Positions 43,793 to 50,673 of a stretch of DNA of 64,000 nucleotides are shown here, piece after piece. Positions within the stretch are counted from its first letter, which is position 1; each line of letters starts with the position of its first letter. The notes beneath the pieces are model-generated. The model made no database searches, was not told where the DNA came from, and saw only the letters and a program-made list of their open reading frames with translations. Origin of the DNA: Chachezhania antarctica (GTDB taxonomy: Bacteria > Pseudomonadota > Alphaproteobacteria > Rhodobacterales > Rhodobacteraceae); the NCBI RefSeq assembly GCF_003646465.1, contig NZ_QZEX01000002.1, forward strand, positions 679,837 through 743,836, written 5' to 3'. A program made the position numbers and the translations under genes.

Positions 43793-44775
43793 GCCGGATC
43801 TGGCAAAGCAAATGCTCGATAATCTTCGAGCCATTCGACAATCTGACCAACATTGCCGATTTCGTCCATTGGCACCCCTCTTTCTGCTAAGATGGCACCA
43901 TCAAGGGCGTATTTGGGTGCGCGATGGCGATCACATATAGTCCGATGCACCACACTTGCGCGCCGGAACTCCAAATCATCGAAAATTCTGTAAGGTATTA
44001 ACGTAGCAAAGTTGTGCTGCTCGGGGCCTCTATCTTCAAAGAAGTCATTCATAAAGTTTCCATATTCAATACTCATCGGCTTATCTATCCAGTTTCGCCC
44101 GGAAGCCAATTGGCCAAAAATGATACTTGGAGGTGGCGGTCTATCGGCGAAAGCCCATCCAATTACATCAACGCCACCATCCTTGGCTTGCGGGGCGGCG
44201 TGCCGTCCTGGCTTATCTCGAGGAGACAGCCCTAACCCCCATTCCTCGGCACGTCCAAGTACGTCCAAGATCGTAGCCTTGTCTTCTCGAGGATATCCGA
44301 CGCTTACCGCCGGTCCTCCTGCCAAACCAGATACAGCTAAAGTTCCAAGCACTTGAAACACCCTGTTCCGCATCCGATTGACAAGAGCATCATCTGGCGG
44401 AACGCGCAGAAGTGGCGACTTCGTAACGTGTGAAGCGATCAAACAAAGTAGATAAAAGCTAGCTTGTGGATCATTGAATTTTCGGCTGAGGCCAAGTTCT
44501 TCCCCGGTCCTATCGAGCTCGAAGGGATAGGATGCTTGAAGTGCTTTTTGGCGGTGGTCTACCTCACGCTCTATTTCCTCTCGAAGATTATCATCCTTCC
44601 GGTCAGCGTCGCCAAAATCTTCATCCTGGGTTTCCTCTTGGGTTCGATTACTGCCGGCGATATCGTCGATTCGTGCTCGCTCAAACTCGTCAAAAAATGC
44701 CGTTAACTCGAGCCAATCGAGAAGAATATCCGCTGTTGCGTTAACGGGAGGAGGAGAAACGAGGCTTGGCGTCAT
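43789..44775 (-). CDS. Putative restriction-type nuclease (PD-(D/E)XK-like)
   Basis: This 328-residue protein is helical and acidic over its first 100 residues. At residues 199-229 it has DGGVDVIGWAF followed by IIFGQLASGRNW. That layout recalls the D-G-G-x-D ... Q-x-x core of PD-(D/E)XK nucleases of restriction and repair systems. A full catalytic lysine cannot be confirmed by eye. ATG 44775 has GAGGGAA upstream and starts one base after the stop of the ParB-like gene, so the two form an operon. It converges on the adenine methyltransferase with overlapping stops. I infer the nuclease half of a restriction-modification pair. Confidence 0.6.
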   Translation of the reverse strand: MTPSLVSPPPVNATADILLDWLELTAFFDEFERARIDDIAGSNRTQEETQDEDFGDADRKDDNLREEIEREVDHRQKALQASYPFELDRTGEELGLSRKFNDPQASFYLLCLIASHVTKSPLLRVPPDDALVNRMRNRVFQVLGTLAVSGLAGGPAVSVGYPREDKATILDVLGRAEEWGLGLSPRDKPGRHAAPQAKDGGVDVIGWAFADRPPPPSIIFGQLASGRNWIDKPMSIEYGNFMNDFFEDRGPEQHNFATLIPYRIFDDLEFRRASVVHRTICDRHRAPKYALDGAILAERGVPMDEIGNVGQIVEWLEDYRAFALPDPA

Positions 44776-44776
44776 T

Positions 44777-45916
44777 CTATTTCCCTCTCTTCGACCTTTC
44801 TGACCGGCGTTCCATAGTGCCAAGAACTATGTCAGACCGATCCACACACAACTTTGCGAACTCCATCATATCTGGGTGCAACTCAGGATCGTACCCCGTG
44901 GAATTATCCACAGCGAGCCGCAAAGACGCAGCAGCATCGATGAGGTTCTTTGCAAACAAGTCAGATGCAGGAGTAGCAGTGACCACCGCGGCGCCGAGAT
45001 CGCCGCGCTCCGTTAGTTCGCGGGTAGCCGCTTGCGAAGTTAGAACTTGTTTCAGACGCCGCAAATCGCTGGCTTGGTTTTGGACGACGGGATCTGTATC
45101 TTCGCGTTTTGAACCATAGAGCCATACCAGCATCTGACGTAGCTCCCCTTCATGGTCCGCGGGGACTGGTCGCTCAAGTGGATCCTCGCTTCGCGCAATG
45201 CGATCCATCCCGAGAAAGGTGCTGAACTCTGGATAGGTAAGACCGGTGTAGAGATGCGAGAAGCTGAAGTGCCGCTTAATTCGATCATCAAGGTCATAAA
45301 CGTAGTCGTCTTCTGCCTGTTTTAGCGCGTAGGCAGCCGTAACCATCCTGTGTAGCGTGTCGTGTTTATCGCCCATACGCTGTGCGATTTCGGAAAGCGT
45401 CAATCCGTCTTTCTTCCCTCGCTCAGCATCGAGCCAGCGCATTGCGTACAAAGCCTTGGCATATGCGTCCCATGCCTGAGGCCCGTTAATGTGCTTGAAG
45501 CCGATAAGATCGATTGCACCATGTTTGTCTTCGACCCTGTAGACCAAAACCTTATCAAGTGAGGCTCGGGCTTCGTCCGTCAGCTTTGGCGTGCTGATCC
45601 GGCATGCAGCCGCAAGCTCTGGACTGCGAAGCACCTTCACCGCCGCGAGTCTGCGGTTTCCCTCAAGAACGACTAAGCCATCTTCGTTGGCATAAACGAT
45701 CATGGGTTCGATATCGATATAACCGTTGAAGGCTATCGACTGCACCAGTTCCCCCAAATCGGAACTGCGGTCTAGGAGCGTTATGATCGCTTCGTCGCTG
45801 CCGTCCTCGGGCCTTTTGTCCGGCGTGAAGCGCGGATTGTCTTGGTCAAACTCGAGAAGCTCCACATCGACTGTTTTGGAGGTTCTGAGAGGCAGATCCT
45901 GGTCCCAGTCTACCAT
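44777..45916 (-). CDS. ParB/Srx-fold protein (DNA-binding or nuclease partner)
   Basis: This 379-residue protein has a ParB N-terminal-like domain over residues 15-100: VDVELLEFDQDNPRF, then LGELVQSIAFNGYIDIEPMIV and the nucleotide-binding motif LEGNRRLAAVKVL (84-96). A helical region with a possible helix-turn-helix follows (LTLSEIAQRMGDKHDTLHRMV, about 175-195). ParB-fold proteins bind CTP, act as nucleases or recognise DNA. Start is ATG 45916, or GTG 45925. No parA and no parS-like site are seen, so a partition role is unlikely. It is co-transcribed with the nuclease-like gene. Confidence 0.72.
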   Translation of the reverse strand: MVDWDQDLPLRTSKTVDVELLEFDQDNPRFTPDKRPEDGSDEAIITLLDRSSDLGELVQSIAFNGYIDIEPMIVYANEDGLVVLEGNRRLAAVKVLRSPELAAACRISTPKLTDEARASLDKVLVYRVEDKHGAIDLIGFKHINGPQAWDAYAKALYAMRWLDAERGKKDGLTLSEIAQRMGDKHDTLHRMVTAAYALKQAEDDYVYDLDDRIKRHFSFSHLYTGLTYPEFSTFLGMDRIARSEDPLERPVPADHEGELRQMLVWLYGSKREDTDPVVQNQASDLRRLKQVLTSQAATRELTERGDLGAAVVTATPASDLFAKNLIDAAASLRLAVDNSTGYDPELHPDMMEFAKLCVDRSDIVLGTMERRSERSKRGK

Positions 45917-46153
45917 TTGCTCCACTTCCTATATGTGTGTAGGTACGGCAGTACGTGCTCCGTGAGGTTTTGGACTAGTATCCACCAGTCGATCGTCAGC
46001 CAAGGACGCCGTGCCACAGTGTTACATTTGATCTTCGCCAGCACCCTAACTGACAGGGGCATGCCAAAGAAGAGTTTCCAGCATGGACAACTCTCCCTGG
46101 AACAGCGGCCGACGTTCAAGCCTTACCGAGGTATCCGGCTGCCCCCTCACATG

Positions 46154-47224
46154 CTATCTGACCAGACGCAATCCGACGTTTCGTGAATCTGTATATTCAC
46201 TTGAACCTGTGGCCAGCCCGTGACGGAAATCCCAGCCTTGCGTCAGCAGTCGCTCCGCTAGATCAGCTGGGGCGATTTTTCTGTAGCGCAACGCCATGTC
46301 TGCCTTTTGCCATCCGCCGATATCGAGGAGGCCGCCAAAATCATGGGTTTGGGAGTAGAACCAGGTTGCCCATGTGTGTCGGCATGTGTGCGGCGTGACC
46401 TCGGCGCGATCGAGCCCGGCGGCCGTCACGCACGCAGCGAACGCGGCCGAGATCTGGCCGCCACCATGTTCGCGCTGCACATAGGCTTTCCCTTTGGGGC
46501 TCCGGCAGATGGCGCCGGCATCTGGTAGCGGCCGGCTGCGGATCAGATCGAGCCCGCGGGGCGCGAGCCTGATCATGCGCGGGTGCCCGTTCTTTGCTTC
46601 TGGTATCCACGCCTCGGCCGTGGCTGGGTAGAAATGCGCCATGTCGAGCGCCAATGCCTCGCTCGATCGCAAGCCTGCGCCAAGCATCAAGCCGATCGCC
46701 GGCAAAATGTGCGGTTGCAGCTCGGCCGCGGCCTCGATCAGGCGCTCGGCCTCTTCCGGCGTGAGCCATCGGGTGCGCTTCCGGTCTCCCTTCCGCCGTT
46801 TGAATTTTCGGGGCGGCGCGAGACCCTCCTCGGCCGCCATAGTGACTACGGCTGAAATCGGGGTGATGAGCTGGCGGTTGACTGTAGCGGGCGCGGCCTT
46901 CGGATAAATCGCGGCCTCGGCCTCGAGGATCGCCGCGTTGTCAATCTCGGCGATAAGCCGATCGGGGCCGAAGTGGCGTAGGATCGGGGCGAGAAACCGA
47001 CTTTCGCCGCCGGCCTGCATGTAGGATAGCGCCGCCTCGGCAAAAGTCAGCGTCGCCGCTTTTCCATATGCGTGACGGTCGAGGAGCTCTTTCTCGCGCC
47101 GGATCCGGATCGCCTCTGCGCGCCCTGGGTCGCTTGTGCGAGTGCTTTCGTAAATGTGCTGTCCCGCGACGGTGCCGCGGATGTAGAAATTCCCGCCGGC
47201 CGCTCTTCGGTGGGTTCTGAGCAT
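46154..47224 (-). CDS. int: Phage integrase, tyrosine recombinase
   Basis: This 356-residue site-specific recombinase catalyses integration at the tRNA-Ser gene. All catalytic positions are visible: Arg186 (GAGLRSSEAL), Lys211, His279-x-x-Arg282 (HTCRHTW), Trp305 (GGW) and nucleophile Tyr314 (ALRYRK). The N terminus has an arm-type binding region (GNFYIRGTVAGQ) and a core-binding domain (about 55-150). ATG 47224 follows GGAGG by eight bases. The gene lies 5 kb from the attL junction, further than usual, because cargo genes are inserted between them. Confidence 0.93.
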   Translation of the reverse strand: MLRTHRRAAGGNFYIRGTVAGQHIYESTRTSDPGRAEAIRIRREKELLDRHAYGKAATLTFAEAALSYMQAGGESRFLAPILRHFGPDRLIAEIDNAAILEAEAAIYPKAAPATVNRQLITPISAVVTMAAEEGLAPPRKFKRRKGDRKRTRWLTPEEAERLIEAAAELQPHILPAIGLMLGAGLRSSEALALDMAHFYPATAEAWIPEAKNGHPRMIRLAPRGLDLIRSRPLPDAGAICRSPKGKAYVQREHGGGQISAAFAACVTAAGLDRAEVTPHTCRHTWATWFYSQTHDFGGLLDIGGWQKADMALRYRKIAPADLAERLLTQGWDFRHGLATGSSEYTDSRNVGLRLVR

Positions 47225-47505
47225 GCGCTTTCCTCCTGCAGAACGGCCGCGAGGAGCGCGGCGGGGCGATATAGGATCCGGATCCGGCCGCGCGCCTTGA
47301 CCCACGGAAGGGCGCCTTCGGCACGCATTTGATCCAGAAGGCGGCGAGAGGTCTGCACGCCTCGCGCCGCCAGGTAGGCAACCGCCTGGTCGGTCGATAA
47401 CAGGCGGTCGGTAGTGCCGATCGCGCCCGGCCGTCGGCGGGTCGTGGCTTCTGCGGCCGCTTCATTCGAGCTCTGGCAAACGGGTTGCGGCTTGGCCGAG
47501 AACAT
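47047..47505 (-). CDS. Excisionase-like helix-turn-helix protein
   Basis: This 152-residue protein has a DNA-binding core at about residues 35-90: LLSTDQAVAYLAARGVQTSRRLLDQM and WVKARGRIRILYRP, like AlpA/MerR-type excisionases. ATG 47505 has GGAGAGG upstream. The last 60 residues are read from the same DNA as the first 59 codons of int in another frame and are low-complexity, so they may be a by-product of the overlap. It probably regulates int or directs excision. Confidence 0.72.
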   Translation of the reverse strand: MFSAKPQPVCQSSNEAAAEATTRRRPGAIGTTDRLLSTDQAVAYLAARGVQTSRRLLDQMRAEGALPWVKARGRIRILYRPAALLAAVLQEESACSEPTEERPAGISTSAAPSRDSTFTKALAQATQGAQRRSGSGARKSSSTVTHMEKRRR

Positions 47506-47543
47506 CTTTGCACCTCTCCAGATCTAGCTCCGAAGCTATGCAT

Positions 47544-47561
47544 TGCACATTTAAACGTGCA
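47544..47561. promoter_or_regulatory. Candidate phage operator B
   Basis: TGCACATTTAAACGTGCA is an 18-base palindrome with a single imperfect pair, 39 bases before the excisionase-like start on the minus strand, where an xis-int promoter is expected. Its 16-base core is like operators A and C. Confidence 0.65.
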
Positions 47562-47683
47562 TGGTCAATTACAACTTATATTTGCACGATCCGACTTGCA
47601 GAATCCGTTTGCGTTTAGGATAAACCTCTTTGGGGTAAGATCGGGGCGAAGAAACGCCGCGCGGCCCGAGGGACGGAGGACGC

Positions 47684-47869
47684 ATGCGAATAGATGAAAG
47701 TGTAATCAGTCAGGCTCACGAGATGACGGCCGGCTGGTCTGAGGCGGATCTTATTCGCCTCGCGGATGAGCTTGAGCGCCTCTCGGCGCCACCTCAACGC
47801 TCGAGCCCGTCGATCGCGGCAAAAACCTCTTCTGCCTTGTGCGCGGGGAGTGAGACCAGTGCCGAGTGA
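47684..47869 (+). CDS. Small hypothetical protein (weak)
   Basis: This 61-residue frame is preceded by GGACGGAGG at good distance from ATG 47684. The first 35 residues look natural and helical (SEADLIRLADELERLSAP). The last 25 are antisense to the repressor 3' end and overlap it by 76 bases. It may be a small phage regulator or a spurious frame. Confidence 0.35.
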   Translation: MRIDESVISQAHEMTAGWSEADLIRLADELERLSAPPQRSSPSIAAKTSSALCAGSETSAE

Positions 47870-48147
47870 AGGCGGATCCGCCCTTCGGTTATGCTGTCGG
47901 GTACGTGTACCAACCCGATCGGGATCTTGAGCACGTCACAAACGCGCAGCATGTTGGGGTATGTCAGGGCAGATCGACCGGAAACGAATTGGGAAACCGC
48001 GTTCCGGCTGAGCCCAGCCTGCCGCGCGATGTCTGAAAAATTCATATGACGAAGGGCTGCCGCCATGCGGATGTTGTTCCGCGCGACTTCTACGCGAGGG
48101 TCTGAAATCGGGCTGCTCACTGGACTGTTCATTAAATGATCTAGCAT
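47794..48147 (-). CDS. Phage repressor, XRE-type helix-turn-helix
   Basis: This 117-residue protein has an HTH at about residues 33-60 (MNFSDIARQAGLSRNAVSQFVSG), followed by TYPNMLRVCDVLKIPIGLVHV. It lacks the peptidase-like C-terminal domain of lambda CI, so RecA-stimulated self-cleavage is not expected. It is divergent from a Cro-like gene over 184 bases that contain operator C, the usual layout of a lysogeny switch. ATG 48147 is preferred; ATG 48132 is possible. Confidence 0.83.
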   Translation of the reverse strand: MLDHLMNSPVSSPISDPRVEVARNNIRMAAALRHMNFSDIARQAGLSRNAVSQFVSGRSALTYPNMLRVCDVLKIPIGLVHVPDSITEGRIRLHSALVSLPAHKAEEVFAAIDGLER

Positions 48148-48182
48148 CTCGGTCGCTTTCAATGGGTGGTATAATGTACGAC

Positions 48183-48198
48183 GCACATTAAAATGTGA
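48183..48198. promoter_or_regulatory. Candidate phage operator C in the repressor/Cro-like region
   Basis: GCACATTAAAATGTGA contains the perfect palindrome CACATT-AA-AATGTG (48184-48197). It sits 36 bases before the repressor start and resembles operators A and B. A further half-site TGTGTGC lies near 48210. Confidence 0.65.
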
Positions 48199-48331
48199 AC
48201 GTCTTTCATGTGTGCGCGAAGCGTCTACAAGTGCGGAGTACTTTTTTCTTGTGTTTGCATGATTTATTGTGCGATGCCTTCCAGGATGGACGCCGTCAGT
48301 GATGCGGCCCCACTTTTGGAGGCGAGACAGC

Positions 48332-48610
48332 ATGAGAACGCAAGTACCGGATACCTTACCTGACGCCGACGCATTCCGTTCCTGGTTGCGGCAGTCGATG
48401 GCCCTCCTGAGCCTGCGGCCAAGCGGCGACGCGCTAAAGCTCGGGCTCGGCAGAAACACGCTGCAGCACTTCCTGGGCAAACACGGCCGCGACATGACGC
48501 TTGGCACAGCTTCAAGGCTGACTGCCGATATTGGGGAGCGAGCCCGCCGCGAGGGGATCGAAATCCCGCCGCTCCCGCGTCTCGATCTTTCCGGGGGTGA
48601 AAGTGAGTGA
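48332..48610 (+). CDS. Cro-like phage DNA-binding protein
   Basis: This 92-residue protein has a helical middle (GDALKLGLGRNTLQHFLGKHGRDMTLGTASRLTADIG) that fits a helix-turn-helix. GGAGG lies nine bases before ATG 48332. As first gene of the rightward early operon, opposite the repressor, it is probably the Cro equivalent. Sequence similarity to known Cro proteins is not evident by eye. Confidence 0.65.
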   Translation: MRTQVPDTLPDADAFRSWLRQSMALLSLRPSGDALKLGLGRNTLQHFLGKHGRDMTLGTASRLTADIGERARREGIEIPPLPRLDLSGGESE

Positions 48611-48815
48611 GCCGGTCGATCCCCTGGCAGGCCTCTCGCCGCAGGATCGCCGCGACGTGAAGGCGATCGCGGCTGATGCCGAAGTGCCGCCCGATGTTCT
48701 GATCCCGGAAATCGTCGCCGCATATCTGCGCCTGTTGCGGGACGTGCCGGGCGCCCTGCCCCGCAATCCACTGGCCGGGATCCGCGCCGGCGCGCGCCGG
48801 AGGTCGGACATATGA
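48603..48815 (+). CDS. Small phage early protein
   Basis: This 70-residue protein probably starts at GTG 48603, overlapping the previous stop by eight bases, with a GGGGG-rich stretch upstream. It begins SEPVDPLAGLSPQDRRDVKAIA and is acidic and helical in the middle with a basic tail (GIRAGARRRSDI). No family is recognised. It is coupled to the next gene by ATGA. Confidence 0.6.
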   Translation: MSEPVDPLAGLSPQDRRDVKAIAADAEVPPDVLIPEIVAAYLRLLRDVPGALPRNPLAGIRAGARRRSDI

Positions 48816-49024
48816 GACCTGTCGTGATCCAGCTCCGGCCGAATGAGGAGTTGCCGCTCGCGCAAAACTGCCCGCGGCATCTGCGCGTGATCTGCGGGAC
48901 GTGCGAACATTTTGACGGGAAGTTGCGCGATCACAAGGCGCGAACCTGCCTGAGCACGCGCGAGGAGGCTCACTCCGGCGACGTGGGCTGCGTGCGTTGG
49001 TCCAGAAAGTCGGTCAAGCCATGA
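48812..49024 (+). CDS. Small cysteine-containing phage protein
   Basis: This 70-residue protein has four or five cysteines (QNCPRHLRVICGTCEHF, ARTCLS, GCVRW) that could form a zinc site. It overlaps both neighbours by four bases (ATGA), so it is certainly part of the early operon. Such proteins are common among phage early genes; the role is unknown. Confidence 0.65.
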   Translation: MRPVVIQLRPNEELPLAQNCPRHLRVICGTCEHFDGKLRDHKARTCLSTREEAHSGDVGCVRWSRKSVKP

Positions 49025-49425
49025 TCGCCGCGCGGCTCGAGGCCGAGATCATGGCGCAGCCGGAGCGTGAGCGGCTCGACTACGCGATCGGGCTCCTCGC
49101 GTTCTATCTGGATCCTCCGGCCGCGTTCATGAGCTCGATCGCCGCGCAAGGCCTTCGGATCTCGGCCGCCGAGGCGCGGATCCTGCATGCGCTCGATCGG
49201 CGCCGCGGGCGGATCGTTACCCTGCAGTCATTGCACGCCGCGGCAATGGGCGATCGGCCGGCGGCGGATTGGTCGGATCCCGGCACGGTCTACGCGCGGA
49301 TCTCGACATTGCGCAAGGCGATCGCACGCGCGGGATTGCCAGCCGTGATCTCGGCCTGGTCGGGGGTCGGATACCGACTGACGGCGCCAGATGGTTTCAG
49401 CTTCGGGGGCGATGATGCGGAGTGA
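49021..49425 (+). CDS. Winged-helix DNA-binding protein (OmpR/PhoB effector-domain type)
   Basis: This 134-residue protein has a C-terminal 85-residue segment that matches the OmpR-type winged helix: ISAAEARILHALDRRRGRIVTLQSL, VYARISTLRKAI, and the wing ISAWSGVGYRLTAP. There is no receiver domain, and the first 45 residues are a helical lead. It is probably an early-operon regulator. The start overlaps the previous stop as ATGA. Confidence 0.78.
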   Translation: MIAARLEAEIMAQPERERLDYAIGLLAFYLDPPAAFMSSIAAQGLRISAAEARILHALDRRRGRIVTLQSLHAAAMGDRPAADWSDPGTVYARISTLRKAIARAGLPAVISAWSGVGYRLTAPDGFSFGGDDAE

Positions 49426-50542
49426 TGATCGGTTGCGCGAGGCGCAGGCGGTGCCGGTCGCGGAAGTGGTCGACCGGCTCGATCTCAAGCTCAAGCGGGT
49501 ATCTGCGGTCGAAAGCGCCGGTCCGTGTCCAGACTGTGGCGGCGAGGATCGTTTCGCGATCAATACGCAGAAGAACGTTTTCAATTGCAGGGTCTGCGGC
49601 GAAACCGGCGACGGGATCGCCCTGGTGCGCCTGGCCTTGAAATGTGAGTTCCCTGCGGCGCTCGACTGGCTTGTCGGCGCTCGCGAGATCGAGATCTCTC
49701 AGGAAGAGCGGGCGCGACGCGAAAAGAAGCGCGCCGAGGATGCCGCGCAGCGCGACGCCTATGCGGCGCGCGCGCGTGCCTACGCGATCGAGGATGCGCG
49801 CAATATTTGGGCCTCGGCGGTCGGGCAGGATCCGGCGCCGGCGGTTGCCTATCTGGCCGGCCGGGGGATCTCGTTTCCGAGCTGGCCGCCGACGATCCGT
49901 TGCCTCGCCGATCATCCTTACAAGCGAAAGGTCGGCGGCCGCCTCGAGGAGTTTCACCGCGGGCCTGCGATGATCGCGGCGATACAGGCGCCAGATGGCC
50001 GGATCCGCGCAGTTCATCAAACCTGGATTGATCCCGATCGCCCTGGGCGCAAGGCGGAGATCCTCGATCGAGACGGCGGGGCTTTGCCTTCCAAGCTGGT
50101 CAGGGGGTCGAAAAAGGGCGGGGCAATCCGCCTTTCGCCGATGCCGCTCGAGGGTGGTTGCCTGATCGTGGGTGAGGGCATCGAAACGACCGCCTCGGTC
50201 CTGGTGTGCGCGCCGGTTGAGGGTGCCTCCTATTGGGCCGGGGTTGATCTCGGGAACATGGCCGGCCGGCAGATCAAGATCGAGGGTCAGCGACATTCCG
50301 GGATCCCGGATCTCGAGGATGAAGACGCCTTTCTGCCGCCGCGGTGGATCGAGCGCCTGATCTATCTGCAGGACGGTGACAGCAACCCGGCCGCGACGCG
50401 GGCGAAGCTCCTCGCGGGGCTTCGTCGCGCGCAGGCGCGGTGCGGGATCGGCAGGACCGAGATCGTCGCCGCGCCGCCCGGCATGGATTTCAACGATGTT
50501 TTGCGAGGGGAGAAGCCCGATGGCGATGATCCGGCCGAATAG
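49412..50542 (+). CDS. Phage DNA primase with CHC2-type zinc finger and Toprim domain
   Basis: This 376-residue protein has a zinc finger CPDCGG...FNCRVCGETGD at residues 39-65, as in DnaG-type primases. A charged helical linker follows, then a Toprim-like part with VGEGIETTASVL and LQDGDSNPAATRAKLLAGL and the terminal GMDFNDVL. Initiates phage DNA synthesis together with the D5-type helicase encoded next. Start is ATG 49412 or 49415, within the end of the preceding gene. Confidence 0.87.
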   Translation: MMRSDDRLREAQAVPVAEVVDRLDLKLKRVSAVESAGPCPDCGGEDRFAINTQKNVFNCRVCGETGDGIALVRLALKCEFPAALDWLVGAREIEISQEERARREKKRAEDAAQRDAYAARARAYAIEDARNIWASAVGQDPAPAVAYLAGRGISFPSWPPTIRCLADHPYKRKVGGRLEEFHRGPAMIAAIQAPDGRIRAVHQTWIDPDRPGRKAEILDRDGGALPSKLVRGSKKGGAIRLSPMPLEGGCLIVGEGIETTASVLVCAPVEGASYWAGVDLGNMAGRQIKIEGQRHSGIPDLEDEDAFLPPRWIERLIYLQDGDSNPAATRAKLLAGLRRAQARCGIGRTEIVAAPPGMDFNDVLRGEKPDGDDPAE

Positions 50543-50621
50543 GCCGCGGCCGAAGGTGCCGCCCGTTTTCATGCGCTCGGCCGGGTATCCGGCGGCGTTC
50601 CGTTGAGCGTGACGTGACAAG

Positions 50622-50652
50622 CCCGGCGGCCGCGAGAGGAGCGGCCGCCGGG
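50622..50652. other. Perfect 12-pair hairpin between primase and helicase genes
   Basis: CCCGGCGGCCGC (50622-50633) pairs completely with 50641-50652 around the loop GAGAGGA. No T tract follows, and the helicase ATG is 21 bases further on. It could be a transcriptional pause, an RNA processing site or a translational control element. Confidence 0.6.
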
Positions 50653-50673
50653 ATCCTTGGGGAAGGTGAGAAT

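Noticed and set aside
44777..45916. Plasmid or phage partition system (ParB)
   Set aside because: No ParA gene and no parS-like repeats; the gene is coupled to a nuclease-like gene instead.
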